Below, in pieces: positions 1 to 5,066 of a stretch of 7,272 nt of DNA; position 1 is the stretch's first letter; every line of letters begins with the position of its first letter. Under the pieces are notes generated by a model. The model did not search any database, had not been told where the DNA came from, and saw only the letters and a list, made by a program, of their open reading frames with translations. The stretch spans positions 1-7,272 of the forward strand of contig JALQUL010000272.1 of the NCBI GenBank assembly GCA_023260735.1. Reading direction: 5' to 3'. Both the position numbers and the translations under genes were made by a program. The DNA comes from Limnohabitans sp. (GTDB taxonomy: Bacteria; Pseudomonadota; Gammaproteobacteria; Burkholderiales; Burkholderiaceae_C).

Positions 1-21
1 TAATCTATTTTAAAGGCAAAC

Positions 22-804
22 ATGAATTCACCTGTTCATCCCACCCATCATGAACTTGGGCCTAGTATTCAGGTCATAGAACGTATGTTTAAATTAATTG
101 ATATATTGGCAGAAAGCCAAGAATCAATGTCTTTAAAAGAAATCAGTCATAAAGCCGGTTTGCACTTATCCACTACCCACCGCATCTTAAATGACTTAGC
201 CACTAGCCATTTTGTAGATCACCCCGAGCCTGGTGCTTACCGCCTAGGTATGCGTTTACTTGAGTTGGGCAATTTAGTTAAAGGTCGCTTAAATGTGCGT
301 GACGCTGCATTAGCACCTATGCACGCATTACACAAAATTATTCAGCAACCAGTCAATTTATCTTTGCGCCAAGGCGATGAAATTACCTATGTAGAACGTG
401 CCTATAGCGAGCGCTCTGGCATGCAAGTGGTGCGTGCCATTGGGGGTCGTGCACCACTGCATTTAACCTCTGTGGGCAAATTATTTCTAGCCTATGACGA
501 GGCCCGTGAAGTACGCAGTTATGCCATGCGAACTGGCTTGGCTGGTAATACTAAAAATAGCTTAACTCAGCTACCACAACTCGAACAAGAATTACATCGT
601 GTTAAAGTACAAGGTTTTGCCCGAGACAACGAAGAACTAGAACTGGGTGTGCGTTGTATTGCCGCTGGCATTTTTGATGATCAAAAAAAGTTAGTGGCAG
701 GTCTATCTATTTCTGCCCCAAGTGACCGCTTGCATGAGGACTGGATTCCTAAGCTGCAAAACACAGTCAAAGAAATTTCTTATGCTTTAGGATATAAGGC
801 CTAA
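22..804 (+). CDS. IclR-family transcriptional regulator
   Basis: A 260-residue protein with the usual IclR layout. The N-terminal winged helix-turn-helix spans about residues 16-78: the recognition-helix region is around SLKEISHKAGLHLSTTHRI, and the wing ends in AYRLGMRLLELG. The C-terminal effector-binding domain spans about residues 90-257 and carries the family signature near residues 198-219 (GFARDNEELELGVRCIAAG). Such proteins bind DNA as dimers or tetramers and often control catabolic or central-carbon genes in response to a small carboxylate. The ligand here cannot be read from sequence. The start is supported by AAAGG about 6 nt upstream of the ATG. Only 21 bases precede it in the window, so its promoter and any divergent target are out of view. 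It converges on pbpG and shares a terminator with it. It is not obviously linked to the ilv/leu genes. Confidence 0.93.
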   Translation: MNSPVHPTHHELGPSIQVIERMFKLIDILAESQESMSLKEISHKAGLHLSTTHRILNDLATSHFVDHPEPGAYRLGMRLLELGNLVKGRLNVRDAALAPMHALHKIIQQPVNLSLRQGDEITYVERAYSERSGMQVVRAIGGRAPLHLTSVGKLFLAYDEAREVRSYAMRTGLAGNTKNSLTQLPQLEQELHRVKVQGFARDNEELELGVRCIAAGIFDDQKKLVAGLSISAPSDRLHEDWIPKLQNTVKEISYALGYKA

Positions 805-840
805 ATCTTTAACGTTCAATTGTCGAGCTTTCACTTTTTA

Positions 841-860
841 CTTAGCCAGTCTTAGCCAGT
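841..860. repeat. Perfect 10-bp tandem duplication
   Basis: CTTAGCCAGT occurs twice in tandem just after iclR and before the terminator. It lies in non-coding sequence, probably a small slippage duplication with no visible function. Confidence 0.8.
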
Positions 861-876
861 GCAAGGGCAAAAGCAA

Positions 877-912
877 AAAAAGGTCCTGAAAATTTTGTTT
901 CATGACCTTTTT
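877..912. terminator. Bidirectional intrinsic terminator between iclR and pbpG
   Basis: The arms AAAAAGGTC (877-885) and GACCTTTTT (904-912) pair over 9 bp. After a single C/T mismatch they continue with TGAAA/TTTCA (887-891 with 898-902) around a 6-nt loop. An A-tract on the left and a T-tract on the right give a U-run on either transcript. This fits its place between two convergent genes, where it can end both iclR (+) and pbpG (-) transcription. Confidence 0.85.
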
Positions 913-936
913 GTTATTTATGTATAGTGAATCATT

Positions 937-2082
937 TTAGTTCTCAAAACTTTGTACTATATCGCTTTTAGATTGCAAACGAACATCGGGATTGGTGGTT
1001 TCAATCCAGCGTTTTACACGGTTGGCATCAGCAATACGACTGAGTTTTCCGGTGGAGTCTAAAAATACCATAATGAGTTTGCGACCAGCAATTTTTGCCT
1101 GCATTACCAAGCACTGACCTGCTTCGCGGATATAACCTGTTTTTTGTAAACCAATATCCCAATTAGGATTTTTTACCAATTGATTAGTAGTGTTGTACTG
1201 CAATACTTTGTTGTCCACTTCTACTTCGTAACTTGGCGATGTAGAGAGTTGTCGTACTAAAGTGTCTTTAGAGGCCACACTCACTAAAATGGCTAAATCT
1301 TGTGCAGTAGATTGATTCAGACTAGATAAACCGGTGGGCTCTACATAACGGGTATTTTTCATGCCTAACAAACGCGCACGGGCATTCATTAGCGAGACAA
1401 ACTCACCAAGACCACCTGGGTAGGTACGACCTAGAGCGTGTGCAGCACGGTTTTCGCTGGACATAAGGGCCAAATGCAGTAGTTGTCCTCGAGTTAATGT
1501 AGAGTTAACCTTGAGCCTGGAAGAGCTTCCTTTTTCGGTATCAACATCGGCTTGGGTAATAGTGATGAGCTCATCCATATCGAGGTGAGCTTGAGAAATT
1601 AACAAACCTGTCATGAGTTTGGTAACCGAAGCAATTGGCAACACAGCCGAATCGTTTTTACGGAATAAAACTTCTCGTGTGTCTTGATCTAGTACCAAGG
1701 CCACGCTTGATTTTAAATCCAATGGGTCTTCTACCGCACGTAATCCAGCTAACTCACCAAAAGAGGGGGTATTTTTTGCCACCACAAAATTAGCTCTAGA
1801 GGCTTTAGCCCATTTTTTAGCTTGTCCTTGATTAGACGCTTCGAGGCGAATAGTTTTGCCCTTAGCCAACTGCACCTTCACGCGATTTTTTGAAGACTTT
1901 GCGAGTTTAACGGATTTAGTCGATTTACTGACCCTCACCATTTTCTCACTGAGTTTTTTCTCTGGCGCTTTAGCAAAAGCCATAGAGCTAGGTTGGAGTG
2001 ATAACACTGCAACAGTTGCCAGAATAAAAGAGAGCCGGCTTGACCGCCTCCCAAAGAAGATTGATTTATTATTTTTCAACAT
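937..2082 (-). CDS. pbpG: D-alanyl-D-alanine endopeptidase (PBP7/8-like, peptidase S11)
   Basis: A 381-residue periplasmic low-molecular-weight penicillin-binding protein that should cleave D-Ala cross-links in peptidoglycan. Residues 1 to about 38 form a signal peptide: basic start, hydrophobic core FILATVAVLSL, probable cut after AFA. Residues about 39-95 are an unusually Lys/Ser-rich basic segment. The S11 catalytic domain follows from about residue 115. All three active-site motifs are present: SVTK (Ser152 nucleophile, Lys155), SEN (209-211) and KTG (314-316). The stretch LHLALMSSENRAAHALGR is characteristic of PbpG rather than DacA. The protein is longer than E. coli PbpG (about 310 residues), mostly because of the basic segment. 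The ATG has no clear Shine-Dalgarno; no ATG or GTG occurs in frame upstream before a stop, so I keep this start. It lies 135 bp downstream of leuA on the same strand. Confidence 0.93.
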   Translation of the reverse strand: MLKNNKSIFFGRRSSRLSFILATVAVLSLQPSSMAFAKAPEKKLSEKMVRVSKSTKSVKLAKSSKNRVKVQLAKGKTIRLEASNQGQAKKWAKASRANFVVAKNTPSFGELAGLRAVEDPLDLKSSVALVLDQDTREVLFRKNDSAVLPIASVTKLMTGLLISQAHLDMDELITITQADVDTEKGSSSRLKVNSTLTRGQLLHLALMSSENRAAHALGRTYPGGLGEFVSLMNARARLLGMKNTRYVEPTGLSSLNQSTAQDLAILVSVASKDTLVRQLSTSPSYEVEVDNKVLQYNTTNQLVKNPNWDIGLQKTGYIREAGQCLVMQAKIAGRKLIMVFLDSTGKLSRIADANRVKRWIETTNPDVRLQSKSDIVQSFEN

Positions 2083-2084
2083 GC

Positions 2085-2108
2085 CTAGATTACTATAAAA
2101 GTACCCAT
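2085..2108 (-). CDS. Possible 7-codon upstream ORF before pbpG
   Basis: On the minus strand an ATG preceded by GAGAA opens a mini-ORF (MGTFIVI) whose TAG stop ends only 2 nt before the pbpG ATG. Because pbpG itself lacks a good ribosome-binding site, termination-reinitiation coupling is conceivable. A chance ORF of this length is also likely, so this is a weak call. Confidence 0.2.
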   Translation of the reverse strand: MGTFIVI

Positions 2109-2136
2109 TTTCTCGATTATTTAAGTCTAACTCAGT

Positions 2137-2171
2137 TTTATATTTGACTTCAAATGCTTACGTAATATTTT
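2137..2171 (-). promoter_or_regulatory. Weak candidate promoter region of pbpG
   Basis: Reading the minus strand, a TATAAA (2137-2142) could act as a -10 about 55 nt before the pbpG start, but no good -35 stands 16-18 bp upstream (TTACGT at 17 bp is poor). A second option slightly upstream is TTGTTA, 16 bp, TATTAC. I see no terminator with a U-tract after leuA, so read-through from leuA is also possible. Confidence 0.25.
2142..2155. repeat. Short palindrome in the leuA-pbpG gap
   Basis: ATTTGA-CT-TCAAAT is a perfect 6-bp inverted repeat with a 2-bp centre, overlapping the candidate -10 of pbpG. The geometry would suit an operator for a dimeric regulator, but short AT-rich palindromes are common by chance. 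Confidence 0.3.
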
Positions 2172-2217
2172 GCAAGGAATTCATAACAAAGCTATCCTCA
2201 AATAACAGATTTTGTTT

Positions 2218-3756
2218 TTAACCTTGCGCAGCTACTCGCTCTGACTTGCTATGTAATTTATTAAGAGCACTTAAATAGGCTTTAACCGAGGCCACTACAA
2301 TATCGGGATCTGCGCCAACACCATTCACTACTCTACCACTATTTTGTAGTCTAACTGTGACTTCACCTTGACTTTCAGTAGAGCCACTAATAGCATTAAC
2401 TGCATATAAAACCATTTCTGCGCCACTTTCGACTTTGGCTTCAATGGCTTTTAAAGAAGCATCGACTGGGCCATTTCCTTCTGAGGAACTTTTTACTTCA
2501 TGGCCACCCACGGTAAATACGATTTCTGCAAAAGGTTTTTCACCAGTTTCACTGCGTTGTGACAAAGACACAAAACCGAATTGTTCTTTTTCTTGTGAGA
2601 TACTTTCGTCACTGACCAAAGCTAAGATATCTTCTTCAAAAATTTCACTTTTACGATCGGCTAACTCTTTAAAGCGGGCAAACGCGACATTAATTTCACC
2701 TTCGCTTTCGAGTTGTACGCCCAACTCTTGTAAACGTTGTTTAAACGCATTACGGCCACTTAACTTGCCCAACACAATTTTGTTAGCTGACCAACCTACA
2801 TCTTCAGCACGCATAATTTCGTAGGTATCGCGAGCTTTTAATACACCATCTTGATGAATGCCAGAGGCATGAGCAAACGCATTAGCACCCACTACTGCTT
2901 TGTTGGGTTGCACCACAAAACCAGTGGTTTGGCTGACCATACGACTTGCGGCCAAAATATGCTGGGGGTCGATGTTCATTTCTAAGCCAAAATAGTCTTT
3001 GCGAGTTTTAATCGCCATAACAATTTCTTCTAGGGAACAATTACCTGCTCGCTCGCCTAAGCCGTTAATGGTACATTCGACTTGGCGAGCACCACCAATT
3101 TTTACACCAGCTAAAGAGTTCGCAGCAGCTAAGCCAAGGTCATTGTGGCAATGCACAGACCAAATAGCTTTATCGGCATTGGGCACACGCTCACGCAAGG
3201 TTTTAATAAAGTTACCATACAACTCGGGAATAGCATAGCCGACGGTATCGGGTACGTTAATAGTGGTCGCACCTTCGGCGATAACGGCTTCAATCACACG
3301 GCATAAAAAATCGACATCGCTGCGGTAGCCGTCTTCTGGACTGAACTCGACATCGGACACTAAATTACGAGCAAAACGCACTGATTGTTTGGCCTGTTCT
3401 AACACTTGCTCGGGTGTCATACGCAATTTTTTCTCCATGTGCAAAGCACTAGTGGCAATAAAGGTATGAATACGTGAGCTAGCTGCGCCTTTGAGTGCTT
3501 CGGCCGCTCTAGAGATGTCTCGGTCATTGGCACGAGACAAAGAACAAATGGTAGAGTCTTTAATTACATCGGCGATGGCTTTAACCGCTTCGAAATCGCC
3601 ATTAGAGCTAGCTGCAAAACCCGCTTCAATTACATCGACTTTTAAACGCTCAAGTTGACGAGCAATTCTAACTTTCTCATCTTTGGTCATGGAAGCGCCA
3701 GGAGATTGTTCGCCATCGCGCAAAGTGGTATCAAATATTACGAGTTTTTCAGCCAT
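2218..3756 (-). CDS. leuA: 2-isopropylmalate synthase
   Basis: A 512-residue cytoplasmic enzyme that condenses acetyl-CoA with 2-ketoisovalerate, the committed step of leucine synthesis. The N-terminal TIM-barrel catalytic domain covers about residues 1-275. It holds the family start FDTTLRDGEQSPG (Arg13 and Asp14) and the metal-binding His202-Cys-His204 in SVHCHNDLG, with Asn239 in ERAGNC. The linker region contains the HASGIHQDG motif (296-304). The C-terminal regulatory domain is at about residues 395-500. Its GNGPVDA segment (428-434) belongs to the allosteric fold where leucine inhibits the enzyme. The length fits the long bacterial LeuA. The start is supported by AAGGA 10 nt upstream of the ATG. 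Its 5' leader carries an apparent leucine attenuator, described separately. It sits between pssA and pbpG, and leuBCD are not in this window. Confidence 0.97.
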   Translation of the reverse strand: MAEKLVIFDTTLRDGEQSPGASMTKDEKVRIARQLERLKVDVIEAGFAASSNGDFEAVKAIADVIKDSTICSLSRANDRDISRAAEALKGAASSRIHTFIATSALHMEKKLRMTPEQVLEQAKQSVRFARNLVSDVEFSPEDGYRSDVDFLCRVIEAVIAEGATTINVPDTVGYAIPELYGNFIKTLRERVPNADKAIWSVHCHNDLGLAAANSLAGVKIGGARQVECTINGLGERAGNCSLEEIVMAIKTRKDYFGLEMNIDPQHILAASRMVSQTTGFVVQPNKAVVGANAFAHASGIHQDGVLKARDTYEIMRAEDVGWSANKIVLGKLSGRNAFKQRLQELGVQLESEGEINVAFARFKELADRKSEIFEEDILALVSDESISQEKEQFGFVSLSQRSETGEKPFAEIVFTVGGHEVKSSSEGNGPVDASLKAIEAKVESGAEMVLYAVNAISGSTESQGEVTVRLQNSGRVVNGVGADPDIVVASVKAYLSALNKLHSKSERVAAQG

Positions 3757-3766
3757 GATTGATAGA

Positions 3767-3771
3767 TCCTT
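3767..3771 (-). promoter_or_regulatory. Ribosome-binding site of leuA
   Basis: AAGGA on the minus strand, 10 nt before the ATG, fixes the leuA start. It lies about 60 nt beyond the end of the terminator tail, so the attenuator hairpins do not overlap it. This favours control of transcription over occlusion of translation. Confidence 0.7.
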
Positions 3772-3828
3772 AAGATTGAAAACGAGAGGGGGCTACCACT
3801 AAATGGAGGCCTAAAATAGGGATGTGCC

Positions 3829-3865
3829 AAATACAAACGGCCCGTAGCATTTGCTAGCGAGCCGT
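3829..3865 (-). terminator. leuA attenuator terminator hairpin
   Basis: Read on the minus strand, CGGCTCGCTAGC (3853-3864) folds back on GCTACGGGCCG (3838-3848) around an AAAT loop. This gives 11 pairs with one bulged C and one G-T wobble, followed by TTTGTATTT. The outer A-T pair (3865 with 3837) can extend it. It is a GC-rich intrinsic terminator placed inside the leuA leader, about 80 nt before the start codon. Its upstream arm is shared with the competing antiterminator. Confidence 0.7.
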
Positions 3866-3894
3866 GAAGTGGAAAACCTAGCCTACGCTCGCTA
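3855..3894 (-). promoter_or_regulatory. leuA antiterminator pairing
   Basis: TAGCGAGC (3887-3894) is perfectly complementary over 8 bases to GCTCGCTA (3855-3862), which lies inside the 5' arm of the downstream terminator. The two structures therefore exclude one another. The first three bases of the upstream strand are the stop codon of the leader peptide. A ribosome finishing the peptide would cover this strand and release the terminator arm. A ribosome stalled at the CTA-CTA codons, about 24 nt upstream, would leave it free. The pairing is seen in the sequence; the mechanism is inferred from known amino-acid attenuators. Confidence 0.65.
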
Positions 3895-3948
3895 CCATGC
3901 ACACCTAAAAGGCGTAAATAGTAGTGTAGGTGTAATTAGTTTAAACAT
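3892..3948 (-). CDS. Putative leucine leader peptide upstream of leuA
   Basis: An 18-codon ORF, MFKLITPTLLFTPFRCAW then TAG. A second in-frame ATG two codons upstream (3954) would give 20 residues. All three leucines are CTA, two of them adjacent (3919-3924). CTA is a minority Leu codon in neighbouring genes: in iclR I count about 5 CTA among some 36 Leu codons, with TTA by far the commonest. CTA is also the control codon of the enteric leu leader. The ORF ends inside the antiterminator strand. No Shine-Dalgarno precedes either ATG; the 3948 start falls at or 1 nt after the transcription start predicted from the extended -10, suggesting a leaderless message. The role as an attenuator leader is inferred from position and codons. 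Confidence 0.6.
   Translation of the reverse strand: MFKLITPTLLFTPFRCAW
3901..3933 (-). repeat. 7-bp inverted repeat within the leader ORF
   Basis: On the minus strand ACACCTA (3927-3933) can pair with TAGGTGT (3901-3907). The adjacent CTA-CTA codons lie in the 19-nt loop. A moving ribosome would melt it. It could be the upstream protector or pause element found in many attenuators, or incidental. Confidence 0.4.
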
Positions 3949-3955
3949 AAACATC

Positions 3956-3964
3956 AATATAGCA
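3956..3964 (-). promoter_or_regulatory. Extended -10 promoter of the leuA leader
   Basis: TGCTATATT on the minus strand matches the extended -10 form TGnTATAAT with one mismatch. No convincing -35 lies 16-18 bp upstream (TGAGTG at 17 bp), which extended -10 promoters tolerate. Normal spacing puts +1 at about 3948-3949, giving a leuA leader of roughly 190 nt that begins at the leader-peptide ATG. Confidence 0.45.
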
Positions 3965-4025
3965 TATTTTGTTGAAAACACTCATTTTTTAGAGGGCTTT
4001 TTAACAGAAAAAATCAAAAAAATCT

Positions 4026-4059
4026 AAAAAACCCCTGCTTTATATGATTAAAAGAAAGG
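4026..4059 (-). terminator. Possible weak terminator after pssA
   Basis: Just past the pssA stop, CCT..CTTT can pair with AAAG.AGG (7 bp with a TT/C internal loop), followed by GG and a run of six T; two more long T-runs follow to about 4009. The T-tracts are striking but the stem is weak, so efficient termination is uncertain. Confidence 0.3.
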
Positions 4060-4066
4060 TCGGCAA
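4039..4066 (-). promoter_or_regulatory. Alternative upstream promoter candidate for leuA
   Basis: TTGCCG (4061-4066), a 16-bp spacer and TATAAA (4039-4044) give a fair sigma-70 match directly after the pssA stop codon. It would make a leuA leader about 275 nt long that still contains the whole attenuator. It overlaps the possible pssA terminator, so only one of the two readings may be real. Confidence 0.3.
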
Positions 4067-4885
4067 TTAATGCAAACCCTTTTCTTCAATTTCGTCGGTA
4101 GAGGTGCTTATAACACTGCTATGTTGACCATTTATTTTGCGCCATACATACAACAAATAACCACTTAAACCATAAAGTACGAATAATGAAAACAGCACGA
4201 TAGGGGGGTTAAATGCGACAGCAGCAATCACTAACACAATTAACACTAAAAATACGAAGGGCACACTACGTTTAGTGTGAACCACTTTAAAACTATAAAA
4301 CGGCAAGTTAGTGACCATGGTTAAACCCACGACTAAACAAGTCCAAAACATAGGCCAAGCTAATTCAGTCCCCTTAAAACCAGACTCTGTGGCAATCCAG
4401 ATAGCACCAGCAACTAAAGCTGCTGCTGCAGGAGATGGAAGACCTTGGAAAAAACGTTTATCCACTACTGTGGTGTTGACATTAAAACGAGCTAGCCTTA
4501 GTGCTGCGCAAGCACAATAAACAAAGGCGGGCACCCAACCAATATTGCCCAAACCTTTTAAAGCCCACACATAGGCAATTAGAGCAGGTGCAGCGCCAAA
4601 TGACACCATATCGGATAAGGAATCCATTTGTACACCAAATTCACTTTGGGTATTGGTTAAACGGGCAGCACGACCGTCTAGGCTGTCAAGTACCATGGCA
4701 CAAAACACGCCAATCGCGGCTTTATCGAAGAAACCATTCATTGCCATGACGATGGCATAAAAACCACCAAATAAGGCCGCTAGAGTAATGGCATTAGGCA
4801 AGGCATACAACCCCTTGGGTGGGCGTTTTTTTTGTAAGCTTGGGTCGCTAGATTGATTTTCTTGGAGGCTATCTGAATCGTTCAT
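4067..4885 (-). CDS. pssA: CDP-diacylglycerol--serine O-phosphatidyltransferase
   Basis: A 272-residue integral membrane enzyme that makes phosphatidylserine from CDP-diacylglycerol and serine, the precursor of phosphatidylethanolamine. The CDP-alcohol phosphatidyltransferase motif is complete: Asp67, Asp70-Gly71, Ala74-Arg75, Gly84, Asp88 and Asp92. The N-terminus to about residue 25 is hydrophilic, and the next residues (KGLYALPNAITLAALFGGFYA) begin the first membrane span. Several more hydrophobic spans follow, including a very hydrophobic stretch at about residues 209-245. The membrane-embedded type resembles Gram-positive PssA and is unlike E. coli PssA, a peripheral phospholipase-D-fold protein. 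AGGAG lies about 12 nt before the ATG, slightly long spacing. It is separated from ilvC by a strong terminator, so it should have its own promoter. No phosphatidylserine decarboxylase gene is adjacent. Confidence 0.94.
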   Translation of the reverse strand: MNDSDSLQENQSSDPSLQKKRPPKGLYALPNAITLAALFGGFYAIVMAMNGFFDKAAIGVFCAMVLDSLDGRAARLTNTQSEFGVQMDSLSDMVSFGAAPALIAYVWALKGLGNIGWVPAFVYCACAALRLARFNVNTTVVDKRFFQGLPSPAAAALVAGAIWIATESGFKGTELAWPMFWTCLVVGLTMVTNLPFYSFKVVHTKRSVPFVFLVLIVLVIAAVAFNPPIVLFSLFVLYGLSGYLLYVWRKINGQHSSVISTSTDEIEEKGLH

Positions 4886-4941
4886 TGTTAAAATTTTCTC
4901 CTAACTTTGCTAAAAGTGTACACCCATAAGATGTTTTTACC

Positions 4942-4947
4942 ATTGTA
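4942..4947 (-). promoter_or_regulatory. Candidate -10 of a pssA promoter
   Basis: TACAAT on the minus strand matches the -10 consensus at 5 of 6 positions, about 57 nt before the pssA start and downstream of the ilvC terminator. No good -35 is visible at the right distance. The strongest argument is positional: pssA needs a promoter here if the terminator works. Confidence 0.3.
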
Positions 4948-5004
4948 TCGCCTTATGAAGCGAAATACCATGATAAGGGTTGAAGCTTGTAATTGGGCCA
5001 TCAA

Positions 5005-5034
5005 ACAAAAAGCCGCATAAATGCGGCTTTTTGT
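5005..5034. terminator. Strong intrinsic terminator after ilvC
   Basis: ACAAAAAGCCGCA (5005-5017) and TGCGGCTTTTTGT (5022-5034) form a perfect 13-bp stem around a 4-nt TAAA loop, with a GC core and T-runs on both strands. On the minus strand it ends ilvC transcription about 35 nt past the stop codon and insulates pssA. It is symmetric enough to act from both directions. Confidence 0.88.
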
Positions 5035-5040
5035 GATGTT

Positions 5041-5062
5041 TGATTTTAGAAAACTAAAATCA
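5041..5062. repeat. Second hairpin at the ilvC 3' end
   Basis: TGATTTTAG and CTAAAATCA form a perfect 9-bp inverted repeat around a 4-nt loop, 4 nt past the ilvC stop codon and just before the intrinsic terminator. No U-tract follows it directly on the minus strand, so it is probably an mRNA 3'-end structure and not a terminator itself. Confidence 0.65.
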
Positions 5063-5066
5063 AAAA

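Noticed and set aside
1856..2098. 80-codon plus-strand ORF
   Set aside because: It lies antisense over the pbpG 5' end, has no recognisable family features, and pbpG motifs clearly establish the other strand as coding.
2175..2217. Terminator directly after leuA
   Set aside because: AACAAA and TTTGTT can pair, but the stem is AT-only, interrupted, and not followed by a U-tract on the minus strand.
2435..2824. 129-codon plus-strand ORF
   Set aside because: Antisense shadow of leuA; the leuA protein is intact and strongly recognisable across the same bases.
2999..3238. 79-codon plus-strand ORF
   Set aside because: Antisense shadow of the leuA catalytic domain with no independent evidence.
3757..4066. 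T-box or metabolite riboswitch in the leuA leader
   Set aside because: I see no T-box sequence or known aptamer core. The Leu-rich ORF with alternative hairpins explains the region better.
4311..4749. Two overlapping plus-strand ORFs of 69 and 82 codons
   Set aside because: Both are antisense to pssA, overlap each other in different frames, and have no ribosome-binding site or family signature.
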